Source: Lachnospiraceae bacterium
Lineage (GTDB): Bacteria > Bacillota > Clostridia > Lachnospirales > Lachnospiraceae
Direction: 5' to 3'
Length of the DNA stretch: 53,012 bases
NCBI GenBank assembly: GCA_021772075.1
Contig: JAETNQ010000026.1
Coordinates: 1-53,012, forward strand
A program made the position numbers and the translations under genes. The notes beneath the pieces are model-generated. The model ran no database searches, was not told where the DNA came from, and saw only the letters and a list, made by a program, of their open reading frames with translations. Position 1 is the stretch's first letter. Each line of letters begins with the position of its first letter. This document shows positions 45,477 through 53,012 of this stretch, one piece after another.

Positions 45477-48176
45477 ATGGAAACAAGACCAGTAGATTAT
45501 CCAAAGCTAAAGGATTATAAACCGACAAAGTTTATGCTGCCCACATCCCATTATGATAAGGCAAAAGCGGATCGTGCGGTGAAGTTTATCGAGAACCTCC
45601 GCCATACAAAAGGAAAATGGTCTGGAAAACGATTCTGGCTGCTGCCGTGGCAGGAGCAGTTGGTCCGGGATATTTTTGGCATCGTGCAAGAGGATGGGAA
45701 CCGCCAGTTTCGTTCAGCGTATGTTGAAATATGCAAGAAAGTCGGCAAGAGTGAGCTTGCGGCAGCCATTGCCCTGTATCTTTTGTTTGCAGACAATGAA
45801 CCGTCAGCAGAGGTTTATGGCGCGGCGGCCGACCGCCAGCAGGCATCGATTGTATTTGATGTGGCAAACCAGATGGTGCAGATGGTTCCGGCACTTATGA
45901 AACGGTGCAAGATTATGGCGGCCACAAAGCGGATTGTAAACTATAATAATGCCGGGTTTTATCAGGTGCTATCGGCAGAGGTTGGCTGTATGGCCAGAGA
46001 AACAATCGTGCAGATGGCAGACGGTACCATTCGGCGGGCAGATGAAATTAAGGTGGGTGATGTCATTCTTGCTTCTGATGGACAGACTCCGGTATTTGAT
46101 GAAGTAGTTTCGATTGCGGAAGAAGCGCCTGCACCAGTGGTAGAAATTACCACCCATCACAATCGTAAGACGAAAGTGACCTTGAACCATCCATTTTGGC
46201 GTATGGAGCCAGGACGGAGACGGCAGGATTTAACTCATGTGTATGAGTGGATGGAGGCAGGGCAACTCCAAAAGGACGACCGTCTGGCTGTTTCGCTAGG
46301 CTGGCCGTCCTCTTTTGTAGTACCGGAGGATGCAATCGATCCATTAGATGCCTGGGCGCTTGGAGCCTGGGCCGGAGATGGCGACTGCACACATTTTCGC
46401 TTTATCAATCCGGATGAACCTGTTATTGAGAAATTGCGGGGTTTTATGGAGCGTATCGGCTGCGGATTAAAGTCTGTATATTCTACAAGACAGAAGCAGG
46501 CAGGAAAAGACCAATACCAGAAGCCGATTGAACATTTGATTACAGGCCAGGGAAAACGGAGAAAGTGTGCAGGACGGGAATGGGTAAGGGAGAACTTTGG
46601 ACAGGAGTGCAGAGCAAAAACGAAGCGTGTGCCAGTGGCTGTCTGGAGGGGCGGCCCTTTGGTTTGGGCGGCTTTTTTAGCGGGCTACATTGATACGGAT
46701 GGCTGTGTGATCTGCAAAGACCATCTGAGTGTGACGATTTGCAGTGTGAGTCAGGAAATGAGGGAGGATTGCCGAATCCTCTTGGCCCGTTTGGGTATCA
46801 ACGCTTCCAATTGTAGTAAATTTAACCTGAGAATATCCGGTAAGCCACAGCTTAGAAAGCTATGGAAGCTGCTCTCTCCCCATATGGTCCACCCAAGAAA
46901 AAGAGAACGGTTGGAAGTGTGTGCAAATCAGGAAATTAGCTGTTGGCAGAGAAGCTCCGAATCAGACAAGGTTATGACGGTAACGGAGCTTCCGGAGCAG
47001 AAAACGATCTCCTTTGAAATGAAACAATACCAGACTCATGTGACGGATGGGCTGGTTACCCATAATACCAAACATGGGTTCAATGTCAGTGGACTGGTGT
47101 TTGATGAGATACACACGCAGCCTAACCGGAAGCTGTATGATGTTCTGACCAAAGGCTCCGGCGATGCCCGTGAGCAGCCGCTTTTCTTCATTATTACAAC
47201 AGCGGGTACGGATAAGAACAGTATCTGCTATGAGCTGCATACCAAAGCACTGGATATTCTGAATGGCCGGAAGATCGATCCCTCCTTTTACCCGGTGGTA
47301 TATGGATTGACCGAGGAGGATGACTGGACGGATGAGGCGAACTGGTATAAAGCGAATCCGTCTCTTGGCTATACCGTGAAGATGGAACGTATGAGGGATG
47401 CGTTCCGTGATGCTTTGGATAACCCGGCAGAGCAGAACGTGTTCAAGCAGCTTCGTTTGAACATCTGGACATCGGCAACGGTGTGCTGGATACCGGATCA
47501 CATCTATGACCGGGGAAACACACCGGTTCCGGTCGAGTCGCTCCGTGGCCGGGACTGTTACGGCGGCCTGGACCTCTCCAGCACTTCGGACATTACAGCC
47601 TTTGTGCTGGTGTTCCCGCCACGGACAGAGGATGAAAAATACATTGTCCTTCCGTTCTTCTGGCTGCCGGAGGAAACGATGGAGCTTAGGTGCCGGAGGG
47701 ATCATGTCCCCTATGATGTCTGGCAGCAGCAGGGCTTTATCATGACCACGGAGGGAAACGTCATTCACTATGGATTTATTGAGAAATACATTGAACGGTT
47801 GGGAGAGATTTATCATATCCGGGAGATTGCCGTTGACCGATGGAATGCCACGCAGATGATCCAGAACTTAGAGGGTGACGGATTCACGATGGTTCCCTTC
47901 GGACAGGGCTATAAGGATATGTCCCCGCCGAGCAAGGAGCTGTATAAGCTGCTGATGGAGGGGAACTTCATTCATGGCGGCAACCCGGTCCTCAAATGGA
48001 TGGCGCAGAACATTGTGATGCACCAGGACCCGGCTGGCAACATCAAGCCGGATAAGGAAAAGTCCACGGAGAAGATCGATGGCATCGTGGCATGGATCAT
48101 GGCCCTTGACCGCTGCATCCGGCATAAGGATGAGGGTGGTAGCGTGTATGACGGCAGAGGAATTTTGGTTTTCTGA
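45477..48176 (+). CDS. Terminase large subunit with LAGLIDADG intein
   Basis: 899-residue precursor of the packaging ATPase/nuclease. N-extein: 'FWLLPWQEQLVRDIFGIVQE' and Walker A-like 'EICKKVGKSELAAAIAL'. After the intein comes Walker B 'VSGLVFDEIHTQPNRKLYDV', coupling motif 'FIITTAGTD', and nuclease domain 'CYGGLDLSSTSDITAF' (metal-binding Asp) with 'IAVDRWNATQMI'. Removing the intein (residues 171-530) leaves 539 residues, normal for the family. The insertion lies just before the Walker B strand, so unspliced protein should be inactive. Confidence 0.94.
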   Translation: METRPVDYPKLKDYKPTKFMLPTSHYDKAKADRAVKFIENLRHTKGKWSGKRFWLLPWQEQLVRDIFGIVQEDGNRQFRSAYVEICKKVGKSELAAAIALYLLFADNEPSAEVYGAAADRQQASIVFDVANQMVQMVPALMKRCKIMAATKRIVNYNNAGFYQVLSAEVGCMARETIVQMADGTIRRADEIKVGDVILASDGQTPVFDEVVSIAEEAPAPVVEITTHHNRKTKVTLNHPFWRMEPGRRRQDLTHVYEWMEAGQLQKDDRLAVSLGWPSSFVVPEDAIDPLDAWALGAWAGDGDCTHFRFINPDEPVIEKLRGFMERIGCGLKSVYSTRQKQAGKDQYQKPIEHLITGQGKRRKCAGREWVRENFGQECRAKTKRVPVAVWRGGPLVWAAFLAGYIDTDGCVICKDHLSVTICSVSQEMREDCRILLARLGINASNCSKFNLRISGKPQLRKLWKLLSPHMVHPRKRERLEVCANQEISCWQRSSESDKVMTVTELPEQKTISFEMKQYQTHVTDGLVTHNTKHGFNVSGLVFDEIHTQPNRKLYDVLTKGSGDAREQPLFFIITTAGTDKNSICYELHTKALDILNGRKIDPSFYPVVYGLTEEDDWTDEANWYKANPSLGYTVKMERMRDAFRDALDNPAEQNVFKQLRLNIWTSATVCWIPDHIYDRGNTPVPVESLRGRDCYGGLDLSSTSDITAFVLVFPPRTEDEKYIVLPFFWLPEETMELRCRRDHVPYDVWQQQGFIMTTEGNVIHYGFIEKYIERLGEIYHIREIAVDRWNATQMIQNLEGDGFTMVPFGQGYKDMSPPSKELYKLLMEGNFIHGGNPVLKWMAQNIVMHQDPAGNIKPDKEKSTEKIDGIVAWIMALDRCIRHKDEGGSVYDGRGILVF
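45987..47066 (+). other. Intein with LAGLIDADG endonuclease in terminase (360 codons)
   Basis: Starts 'CMARETIVQMADGTIRRADE' (block A), block B region 'TTHHNRKTKVTLNHPFW', two LAGLIDADG motifs 'ALGAWAGDGD' (about precursor residue 293) and 'FLAGYIDTDGCV' (about 403), then block F 'FEMKQYQTHVTDGLVTHN'. Cys1, block B His, penultimate His and terminal Asn are present, and the +1 residue is Thr. The endonuclease is in frame, unlike that of the polymerase intein. Confidence 0.93.
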
Positions 48177-48188
48177 TCATGTCGATAC

Positions 48189-48216
48189 TTGTTTTTCCTG
48201 GTTTGTGGGGTATGAT
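48189..48216 (+). promoter_or_regulatory. Candidate promoter of moron-like gene
   Basis: TTGTTT, 16-base spacer, TATGAT, about 120 bases before the gene. A 9-bp inverted repeat TTTCCTGGT / ACCAGGAAA spans the -10 region. Confidence 0.45.
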
Positions 48217-48333
48217 AAAGTATAGTTATCAAAACAGACCAGGAAAGTTATCTTTTTAGACAACGAATCATAAAAAAACCGTGGTAACATCCTATCGGTA
48301 ACGAAAACTGATCCTACAGAAAGGGTAAGAAGC

Positions 48334-48753
48334 ATGGAAAATGAAATATTTGAACGGGACTATGCCGATGAGTTCCGTAAGAGAAGTGAAGGACGCCAGG
48401 GAGCGGATTTCCTGGATGCATTAGAGGAATCTGGCTTTTGGCAGGCGTACAAAGAAGAAATGGATAAAATCCCAAAACGGGTAGTTCCAAAGGAAAAGGC
48501 GGACTATGAGTATTTACTGAGTGAGTGTGATGCCTATGTCCGGCAGTTCGGAGGAAAAGTCCGGGGTGAGGTGGACTATGAAAGATGGCAGGCAACGATT
48601 GACCTTTACATGGAGCATTTTGAATTCTGCGACAGGGAGCATCTGTCGCTCTTAAAGGAAATCGCAGAACGGGCGGAGAACGTGACGTTTTCCATGAAAG
48701 ACGGGGTGCTTCGTCTTTCTATCTTCATTGGCTATTTCGATGAAGTCTATTAA
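48334..48753 (+). CDS. Moron-like phage protein, hypothetical
   Basis: 139-residue acidic, largely helical protein: 'MENEIFERDYADEFRKRSEG', 'FLDALEESGFWQAYKEEMDK', 'YMEHFEFCDREHLSLLKEIA'. No family recognised. It sits between terminase and portal, normally adjacent genes, with its own promoter candidate upstream and a terminator downstream, the layout of a phage moron. Such genes often serve the lysogen rather than virion assembly. AAAGGG precedes the ATG. Confidence 0.65.
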   Translation: MENEIFERDYADEFRKRSEGRQGADFLDALEESGFWQAYKEEMDKIPKRVVPKEKADYEYLLSECDAYVRQFGGKVRGEVDYERWQATIDLYMEHFEFCDREHLSLLKEIAERAENVTFSMKDGVLRLSIFIGYFDEVY

Positions 48754-48778
48754 CCAATAACAAGATCATTTTTACTGA

Positions 48779-48818
48779 GCATCTGTCAGTTTGAAATACT
48801 GGCGGGTGCTTTTCTTTT
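48779..48818 (+). terminator. Terminator after moron-like gene
   Basis: GCATCTGTCAGT pairs with ACTGGCGGGTGC over 12 positions (three G-U pairs) with 7-base loop, followed by TTTTCTTTT. Confidence 0.75.
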
Positions 48819-48840
48819 GCCCATTTTTAGGAGGTGCAGT

Positions 48841-50094
48841 ATGGGACTAAGGGATTTGTTTGGACTGGCAAAGGCGAGGGATAAGCCTATGGATTACCGG
48901 GTGGGATCACAGTATTCCTTTTTATTCGGACCGACCACCAGCGGAAGGACAGTCAATGAATACACGGCCATGCAGACCACGGCAGTGTATTCCTGTGTGC
49001 GGATACTTTCCGAGGCGGTGGCATCCCTGCCGCTTCACTTATACCGCTATGCGGGAAGAAGTAAGGAACGGGTGTATGACCACCCGCTTTATCACATCCT
49101 GCACGATGAACCGAACCCGGAAATGACTTCTTTTATCTTCCGGGAAACGATGATGACGCATCTGCTCCTTTGGGGAAATGCTTATGCACAGATCATCCGG
49201 GACGGGGCTGGCCGTGTGGTAGGGCTTTATCCCCTGCTTCCCAATAAGATGCGTGTTGACCGGGACAGGAACGGGCAGCTTGTCTACACCTATACCCGTG
49301 ATTCCGATGATAACCCGAACTTTACAGGCTACGGGCAGGTGACGCTTGGCCGGGAGGATGTGCTTCATATTCCGGGGCTTGGGTTTGACGGGCTGGTGGG
49401 GTACTCCCCCATTGCCATGATGAAGAATGCCGTGGGGATCACGCTGGCCTGCGAGGAATACGGTGCCAGTTTCTTTGCCAACGGAGCCACACCGGGCGGT
49501 GTCCTGGAGCATCCGGGCATCCTAAAAGACCCGAAGAAGGTGCGCGATTCGTGGAATGAGGTGTACCGGGGCAGCGGAAATGCCCACAAGGTGGCCGTAC
49601 TCGAAGAGGGCATGAAGTACCAGCAGGTCGGCCTGCCACCGGAGGACAGCCAGTTCCTTGAAACGAGGAAGTTCCAGTTGGATGAGATCGCGCGGCTTTA
49701 CCGTATCCCTCCGCACATGGTTGGCGATCTGGATAAGAGCAGCTTTTCCAATATTGAGCAGCAGTCTTTGGAGTTCGTGAAATACACCTTAGACCCCTGG
49801 GTGATCCGGTGGGAGCAGTCATTACAGCGGGCGCTCCTTCTGCCGGGGGAAAAGACAGCGTATTTCATCAAGCTGAACGTGGACGGTCTGCTGCGCGGTG
49901 ATTACGCTTCCCGTATGGCCGGATATGCGACCGCAAGGCAGAATGGCTGGATGTCCGCCAACGATATCCGGGAGATGGAGGACATGAACCCGATTCCGGA
50001 TGAAGAAGGCGGCAACCTGTATCTGATCAACGGCAACATGACCAAGCTAAAGGATGCGGGCATTTTTGCCGGGAAGGGGCTGCCGGAGGAATAG
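48841..50094 (+). CDS. HK97-family portal protein
   Basis: 417-residue portal that forms the dodecameric DNA gate of the head. Family segments: 'AVYSCVRILSEAVASLPLHL', 'MTHLLLWGNAYAQIIRD', 'DVLHIPGLGFDGLVGYSPIA', 'FFANGATPGGVLEHPGIL' and 'LDEIARLYRIPPHMVGDLDK'. GGAGGTGCAGT precedes the ATG. The C-terminus 'NMTKLKDAGIFAGKGLPEE' is typical. It is followed by a 260-base non-coding gap before the protease gene. Confidence 0.95.
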   Translation: MGLRDLFGLAKARDKPMDYRVGSQYSFLFGPTTSGRTVNEYTAMQTTAVYSCVRILSEAVASLPLHLYRYAGRSKERVYDHPLYHILHDEPNPEMTSFIFRETMMTHLLLWGNAYAQIIRDGAGRVVGLYPLLPNKMRVDRDRNGQLVYTYTRDSDDNPNFTGYGQVTLGREDVLHIPGLGFDGLVGYSPIAMMKNAVGITLACEEYGASFFANGATPGGVLEHPGILKDPKKVRDSWNEVYRGSGNAHKVAVLEEGMKYQQVGLPPEDSQFLETRKFQLDEIARLYRIPPHMVGDLDKSSFSNIEQQSLEFVKYTLDPWVIRWEQSLQRALLLPGEKTAYFIKLNVDGLLRGDYASRMAGYATARQNGWMSANDIREMEDMNPIPDEEGGNLYLINGNMTKLKDAGIFAGKGLPEE

Positions 50095-50355
50095 CAACGA
50101 TTTGTTGCGAAGGTGGCGTTCTGCCACACTCTGCAAGGCACACCTTTGGTTGAGATTCGGAACCAGATGCTGCACTTGCGACAGGCCCGCAGATGCCGGG
50201 AAACGCCGGAAACTGGGGATTTCCGGGCAAATGCCGGAGGATAAATGGGTGTGTCTGAAACGCACCTGTTTTCTTTTGTGGAGAGAACTTAGTCCCGGAT
50301 AGTGTGTGTTTCAGACACACAGAGATTTTGACAGTAAGTAAGAAGGAGGAACTGC
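50095..50355 (+). other. Structured 260-bp gap between portal and protease
   Basis: No ORF is supported. Inverted repeats are dense: GTGGC-GTTCT-GCCAC (about 50111), GCCGG words around 50185-50240, and a perfect 13-bp pair GTGTGTCTGAAAC (50249-50261) / GTTTCAGACACAC (50308-50320). Unusual inside a head-gene operon; the AAGGAGG of the next gene lies at its end. Confidence 0.55.
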
Positions 50356-51066
50356 ATGAAACGAAAGTTCTGGAACTGGATAAAGAATGAAGCGGATGAA
50401 ACGAAGGGCGTACCTGAGAGCAGGACGCTCTTTTTAAATGGCGAGATTTCCGATGAGACATGGTTTGGGGATGAAGTGACACCGAAGCTGTTTAAGGACG
50501 AGCTGGAATCCGGCAGCGGGATCATTACGGTCTGGATCAATTCTCCGGGCGGCGATGTGTTTGCCGCAGCACAGATTTATAACCTGCTGATGGAGTACCC
50601 CTATGACGTGACCGTGAAGATCGACAGCCTTGCGGCATCGGCGGCCTCTGTCATTGCGATGGCAGGCACCGAGGTCCTGATGTCCCCGGTGGCGGTCATG
50701 ATGATCCACAATCCGGCCACCGTTGCCATTGGTGACGCAGCGGAGATGAAGAAGGCCATCGATATGCTCTCCGAAGTGAAGGAAAGCATTATGAACGCTT
50801 ATGAGATCAAGACGGGCTTGTCCCGTTCTAAGATTTCCCACCTGATGGATGCGGAAAGCTGGTTCAACGCCACGAAAGCAGTGGAGCTTGGATTTGCGGA
50901 CGGCATCCTTTTTGATGCCCCGGAGGATGAGGCAAGGCCGGAAGCATATCTGTTTTCCCGCATGGCGGTGACGAACTCCCTGCTTTCCAAACTCATCCCG
51001 CCGAAGGCAGAGAAGAAAACACCCATTGAACAGTTAGATAAGAGGCTTGCCCTCTTGAAACATTAA
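50356..51066 (+). CDS. ClpP-like prohead protease
   Basis: 236-residue head-maturation protease of the ClpP/S14 fold. 'ITVWINSPGGDVFAAAQIYN' is the substrate-binding loop, the nucleophile is Ser95 in 'IDSLAASAASVIAMAG', His118 lies in 'VMMIHNPATVAIG', and the third residue is in the following helix. It cleaves the capsid scaffold (delta) domain. AAGGAGGAACTGC precedes the ATG. The basic C-terminal tail may bind capsid protein during assembly. Confidence 0.94.
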   Translation: MKRKFWNWIKNEADETKGVPESRTLFLNGEISDETWFGDEVTPKLFKDELESGSGIITVWINSPGGDVFAAAQIYNLLMEYPYDVTVKIDSLAASAASVIAMAGTEVLMSPVAVMMIHNPATVAIGDAAEMKKAIDMLSEVKESIMNAYEIKTGLSRSKISHLMDAESWFNATKAVELGFADGILFDAPEDEARPEAYLFSRMAVTNSLLSKLIPPKAEKKTPIEQLDKRLALLKH

Positions 51067-51080
51067 AGGAGGATTTTATC

Positions 51081-52283
51081 ATGAACCAGATTTTAGTATT
51101 GCGCGAAAAGAGAGCAAAGGCGTGGGAGGCGGCTAAGGCATTCCTGGATTCCAAACGGGATAAGGACGGGTTTGTTTCTGCGGAGGATACGGCCACCTAC
51201 GACAAGATGGAGGCTGACGTGATTGCCCTGGGCAAAGAGATCGAGCGCCTGGAGCGTCAGGCAGCCATTGACCTGGAGCTTGCCAAGCCTACCAGCCAGC
51301 CCATCACCAACCAGCCGGGAAGCGGGATGAAGGAGGATAAAAAGTCCGGCCGCGCATCCGATGCGTACCGTAAGGCGTTTTGGGACAGCATCCGCAGGCG
51401 CAACTATTTTGATGTCCAGAACACCCTTTCCATTGGTACGGATACAGAGGGCGGCTATCTGGTGCCGGATGAGTATGAGCAGCGCCTGATTGACGCCCTG
51501 CAGGAGCAGAACTTCTTCCGTCAGTTGGCAACGGTCATCACTACATCCAGCGGTGACCGTAACATCCCGGTGGTATCCGGCCACGGCGAGGCGGCGTGGA
51601 TGGACGAGAATGGTCTTTACACCGAGAGCGATGATACCTTTGGCCTGATCTCTCTTGGCGCATATAAGCTCGGAACCGCCATCAAGGTTTCCGATGAATT
51701 GTTAAATGACAGCGTCTTTGACCTGGAAGGCTATATCGCTACGGAGTTTACCCGCCGTATCGGTGCGAAGGAGGAAGAGGCATTTCTGGTGGGCGATGGC
51801 AAGAAGAAGCCGACTGGCGTCTTTGTGTCTGCCGAGAACAGTGTCACCACTTCCGGCACCAGTATTACGTTTGATGATGTGATGGACCTTTACCATTCTT
51901 TGCGTGTTCCGTACCGCAAGAATGCGGTGTGGCTGTTAAATGACACCACGGTCAAGGCACTCCGTAAGGTGAAGGACGGAAACGGCAACTACATCTGGCA
52001 GCCTTCCGTACAGGCGGGAGAACCGGATACGATCCTGAACCGTCCGTACTACACCTCCAGCTTTGTGCCGGATCTGGCTGTGGGCAATAAGATTATGGCC
52101 TTCGGTGATTTTTCCTACTACTGGATTGCCGACCGTCAGGGACGTTCCTTCAAGCGGCTGAATGAGCTGTACGCTGCCAACGGGCAGGTCGGCTTCCTGG
52201 CAAGCCAGAGAGTGGACGGCAAGCTGATCCTGCCGGAAGCCGTCAAGACCATGACGCTCAAAGGCGGCAGTGCGTCTGCGTAA
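51081..52283 (+). CDS. HK97-family major capsid protein
   Basis: 400-residue capsid protein. The first ~100 residues are a charged coiled-coil delta (scaffold) domain ('KREKRAKAWEAA'-like repeats around 10-70) removed by the protease. The HK97 fold follows: 'IGTDTEGGYLVPDEYEQRLI', 'ATVITTSSGDRNIPVVSGHG', 'LISLGAYKLGTAIKVSDELL', 'EEEAFLVGDGKKKPTGVFVS' and 'VWLLNDTTVKALRKVKDGNG'. It lies 14 bases after the protease gene with AAAGGAGG, as usual for high expression. Confidence 0.96.
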   Translation: MNQILVLREKRAKAWEAAKAFLDSKRDKDGFVSAEDTATYDKMEADVIALGKEIERLERQAAIDLELAKPTSQPITNQPGSGMKEDKKSGRASDAYRKAFWDSIRRRNYFDVQNTLSIGTDTEGGYLVPDEYEQRLIDALQEQNFFRQLATVITTSSGDRNIPVVSGHGEAAWMDENGLYTESDDTFGLISLGAYKLGTAIKVSDELLNDSVFDLEGYIATEFTRRIGAKEEEAFLVGDGKKKPTGVFVSAENSVTTSGTSITFDDVMDLYHSLRVPYRKNAVWLLNDTTVKALRKVKDGNGNYIWQPSVQAGEPDTILNRPYYTSSFVPDLAVGNKIMAFGDFSYYWIADRQGRSFKRLNELYAANGQVGFLASQRVDGKLILPEAVKTMTLKGGSASA

Positions 52284-52311
52284 AGCATGATACGGGAGGA
52301 GGCGTGTCTTT

Positions 52312-52578
52312 ATGTTGGTGACTTTGGAGGAAGCGAAGGAATACCTCAAAGTGGAATATGAGGATGAGGACACCCTCCTCCTCACACTGCTCTCCACAGC
52401 GGAGAGCCTGTGCAGCGATATTTTACGGCGTGATCTGCCTGATGGGGACGATACAGTCCGTACCGCCATCCTCTATGCGGTGGGGGTTCTCTTTGAAAAC
52501 CGTGGGACACCGGAGGTAGCCGATCTGGTGCCGACCTTAAAGTGTATCTTATCCGGCAGGCGGCAGGAGGTGTTCTGA
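52312..52578 (+). CDS. Head-tail connector (gp6-like)
   Basis: 88-residue helical adaptor protein: 'MLVTLEEAKEYLKVEYEDED', 'LLLTLLSTAESLCSDILRRD', 'TAILYAVGVLFENRG' form the four-helix pattern of HK97 gp6/DUF3199-type connectors that extend the portal. GGGAGGAGG precedes the ATG. The stop overlaps the next start (TGATG). Confidence 0.9.
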   Translation: MLVTLEEAKEYLKVEYEDEDTLLLTLLSTAESLCSDILRRDLPDGDDTVRTAILYAVGVLFENRGTPEVADLVPTLKCILSGRRQEVF

Positions 52579-52904
52579 TGGTGGAAATCGGTACGATGCG
52601 TCAGCGCATTACCCTGCAGGAACACCGGACAGTGGTGGATGGCATCGGGAACCACACCTCTTTCTGGGAGGATTTCCATTCCTGCTTTGCCTATGTGAAC
52701 CTGTCCTCCGGCAAGGAATACGGACCGGCCCCGGAGACGGTTTCCGAGGACACGCTGGTGTTTGTGATCCGGTGGTGCAGGAAACTGAAAAATCTCAGCA
52801 GCCAGGAATACCGTATTTCCTATGCCGGGGCATTTTACAACATCACCTGTGTGGATGATGTGCAGTTCCGGCATGAGAAGCTGAAGCTGACAGCAGATAA
52901 ATGA
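52578..52904 (+). CDS. Phage head closure protein (SPP1 gp16-like)
   Basis: 108-residue beta-barrel stopper that seals the head after packaging. The family pattern is clear: 'MRQRITLQEHRTVVDGIGNH', 'WEDFHSCFAYVNLSSGKEYG', 'EDTLVFVIRWCRKLKNLSSQ', 'YRISYAGAFYNITCVDD'. GGCAGGAGG precedes the ATG. The next expected gene (HK97 gp10-like) is not seen; instead the window ends in hairpins. Confidence 0.9.
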   Translation: MVEIGTMRQRITLQEHRTVVDGIGNHTSFWEDFHSCFAYVNLSSGKEYGPAPETVSEDTLVFVIRWCRKLKNLSSQEYRISYAGAFYNITCVDDVQFRHEKLKLTADK

Positions 52905-52910
52905 AAAAGT

Positions 52911-53012
52911 CTTTTAATCCCCCATCTGAGATGGGGGAACAGGCAAAGCCGTAGCGTTGCGTGGAGTATAAAAAACTCCTATGCTATAATGATATTGGTT
53001 TCGCAGGCCATA
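52911..53012. mobile_element. Possible left end of an IS200/IS605-like element
   Basis: After the head closure gene there is TTTTAAT, a perfect hairpin CCCCCATC-TGA-GATGGGGG, a second hairpin GGAGT-ATAAAAA-ACTCC and an extended -10 TGCTATAAT pointing right. No tail gene begins. Subterminal hairpins next to a short T-rich target word are characteristic of IS200/IS605 ends; the transposase would lie outside the window. Confidence 0.4.

Larger units (their letters stand above)
21456..53012 (+). mobile_element. Tailed-phage prophage, left part (runs off the window)
   Basis: A continuous plus-strand series of replication, accessory, packaging and head genes with higher GC than the left flank. Order and families (DUF2800, DUF2815, family A polymerase, VapE, VRR-NUC, SNF2, terminase, HK97 portal/protease/capsid) are those of Clostridial siphophages. 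No integrase, repressor, tail or lysis gene is visible, so the rest must lie beyond the right edge. The exact left end is not defined. Confidence 0.85.

Noticed and set aside
46962-47816. 284-codon minus-strand frame opposite terminase
   Set aside because: Antisense shadow of a strongly conserved terminase domain; no start signal.

Overview
The window looks like part of the chromosome of a gut Firmicute, most likely a Lachnospiraceae-type Clostridium relative. This rests on gene content (CD3324-type and DUF523 proteins, Cys-rich KTR protein, Tn916-like regulatory genes, a BceRSAB-type module), strong GGAGG ribosome binding sites and frequent GTG/TTG starts. It is inferred by eye; no database was searched. 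No rRNA or tRNA gene was seen.

Left part (1-18.4 kb, AT-rich, accessory chromosome). A minus-strand operon (AraC regulator, EamA transporter, DUF2000) is followed by decayed mobile DNA, a MocR regulator divergent from a LysE exporter, a small HTH gene, a broken aspartate/glutamate racemase and DUF523. Three copies of the 3' end of one winged-helix gene (6.7, 9.3 and 15.1 kb) punctuate the next stretch. The first is split by an IS1182-type element with 15-bp inverted repeats and a 6-bp target duplication. Between copies two and three lies a two-component system plus ABC transporter of the BceRSAB peptide-antibiotic sensing and detoxification type. After it come a promoter and structured leader before a CD3324-type gene, a Vat/CatB-like acetyltransferase, a membrane-tethered XRE regulator and a KTR protein.

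Middle (18.4-21.2 kb): the regulatory end of a Tn916-like element. It has a minus-strand XRE repressor with operator-like repeats, a small gene with a possible -1 frameshift, three ~100-bp tandem repeats, then sigma factor, HTH_16 gene and DUF3825, closed by a strong terminator.

Right part (21.4 kb to the end, higher GC): one strand of a tailed-phage (HK97-type) prophage without integrase or repressor in view. Early/replication genes: HTH, DUF4406, DUF2800, DUF2815, family A DNA polymerase with an intein, a frameshifted VapE-type primase/helicase, VRR-NUC and SNF2 helicase. Next come a late-type regulator, a MazF toxin, a self-operator-controlled HTH gene, and twin terminators around a candidate late promoter with HNH genes. 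A 10-kb accessory block (two DNA methyltransferases, amidoligase, gamma-glutamylcyclotransferase, DUF4314, many small proteins) carries a repeated leader element in front of six genes. Packaging and head genes follow: terminase small and large subunit (the latter with a LAGLIDADG intein), a moron-like gene, portal, ClpP-like protease, capsid, connector and head closure. The window ends in hairpins that look like the start of an inserted element.

The most unusual object is the polymerase intein. Its splicing blocks are in the polymerase frame, but a complete-looking HNH endonuclease is encoded in a different frame inside the intein while the polymerase frame stays open throughout. Other striking signals are the repeated phage leader family, a three-way-junction RNA between amidoligase and cyclotransferase genes, a cytosine methyltransferase with about eight repeats in its target-recognition region, and an uORF leader with competing hairpins.
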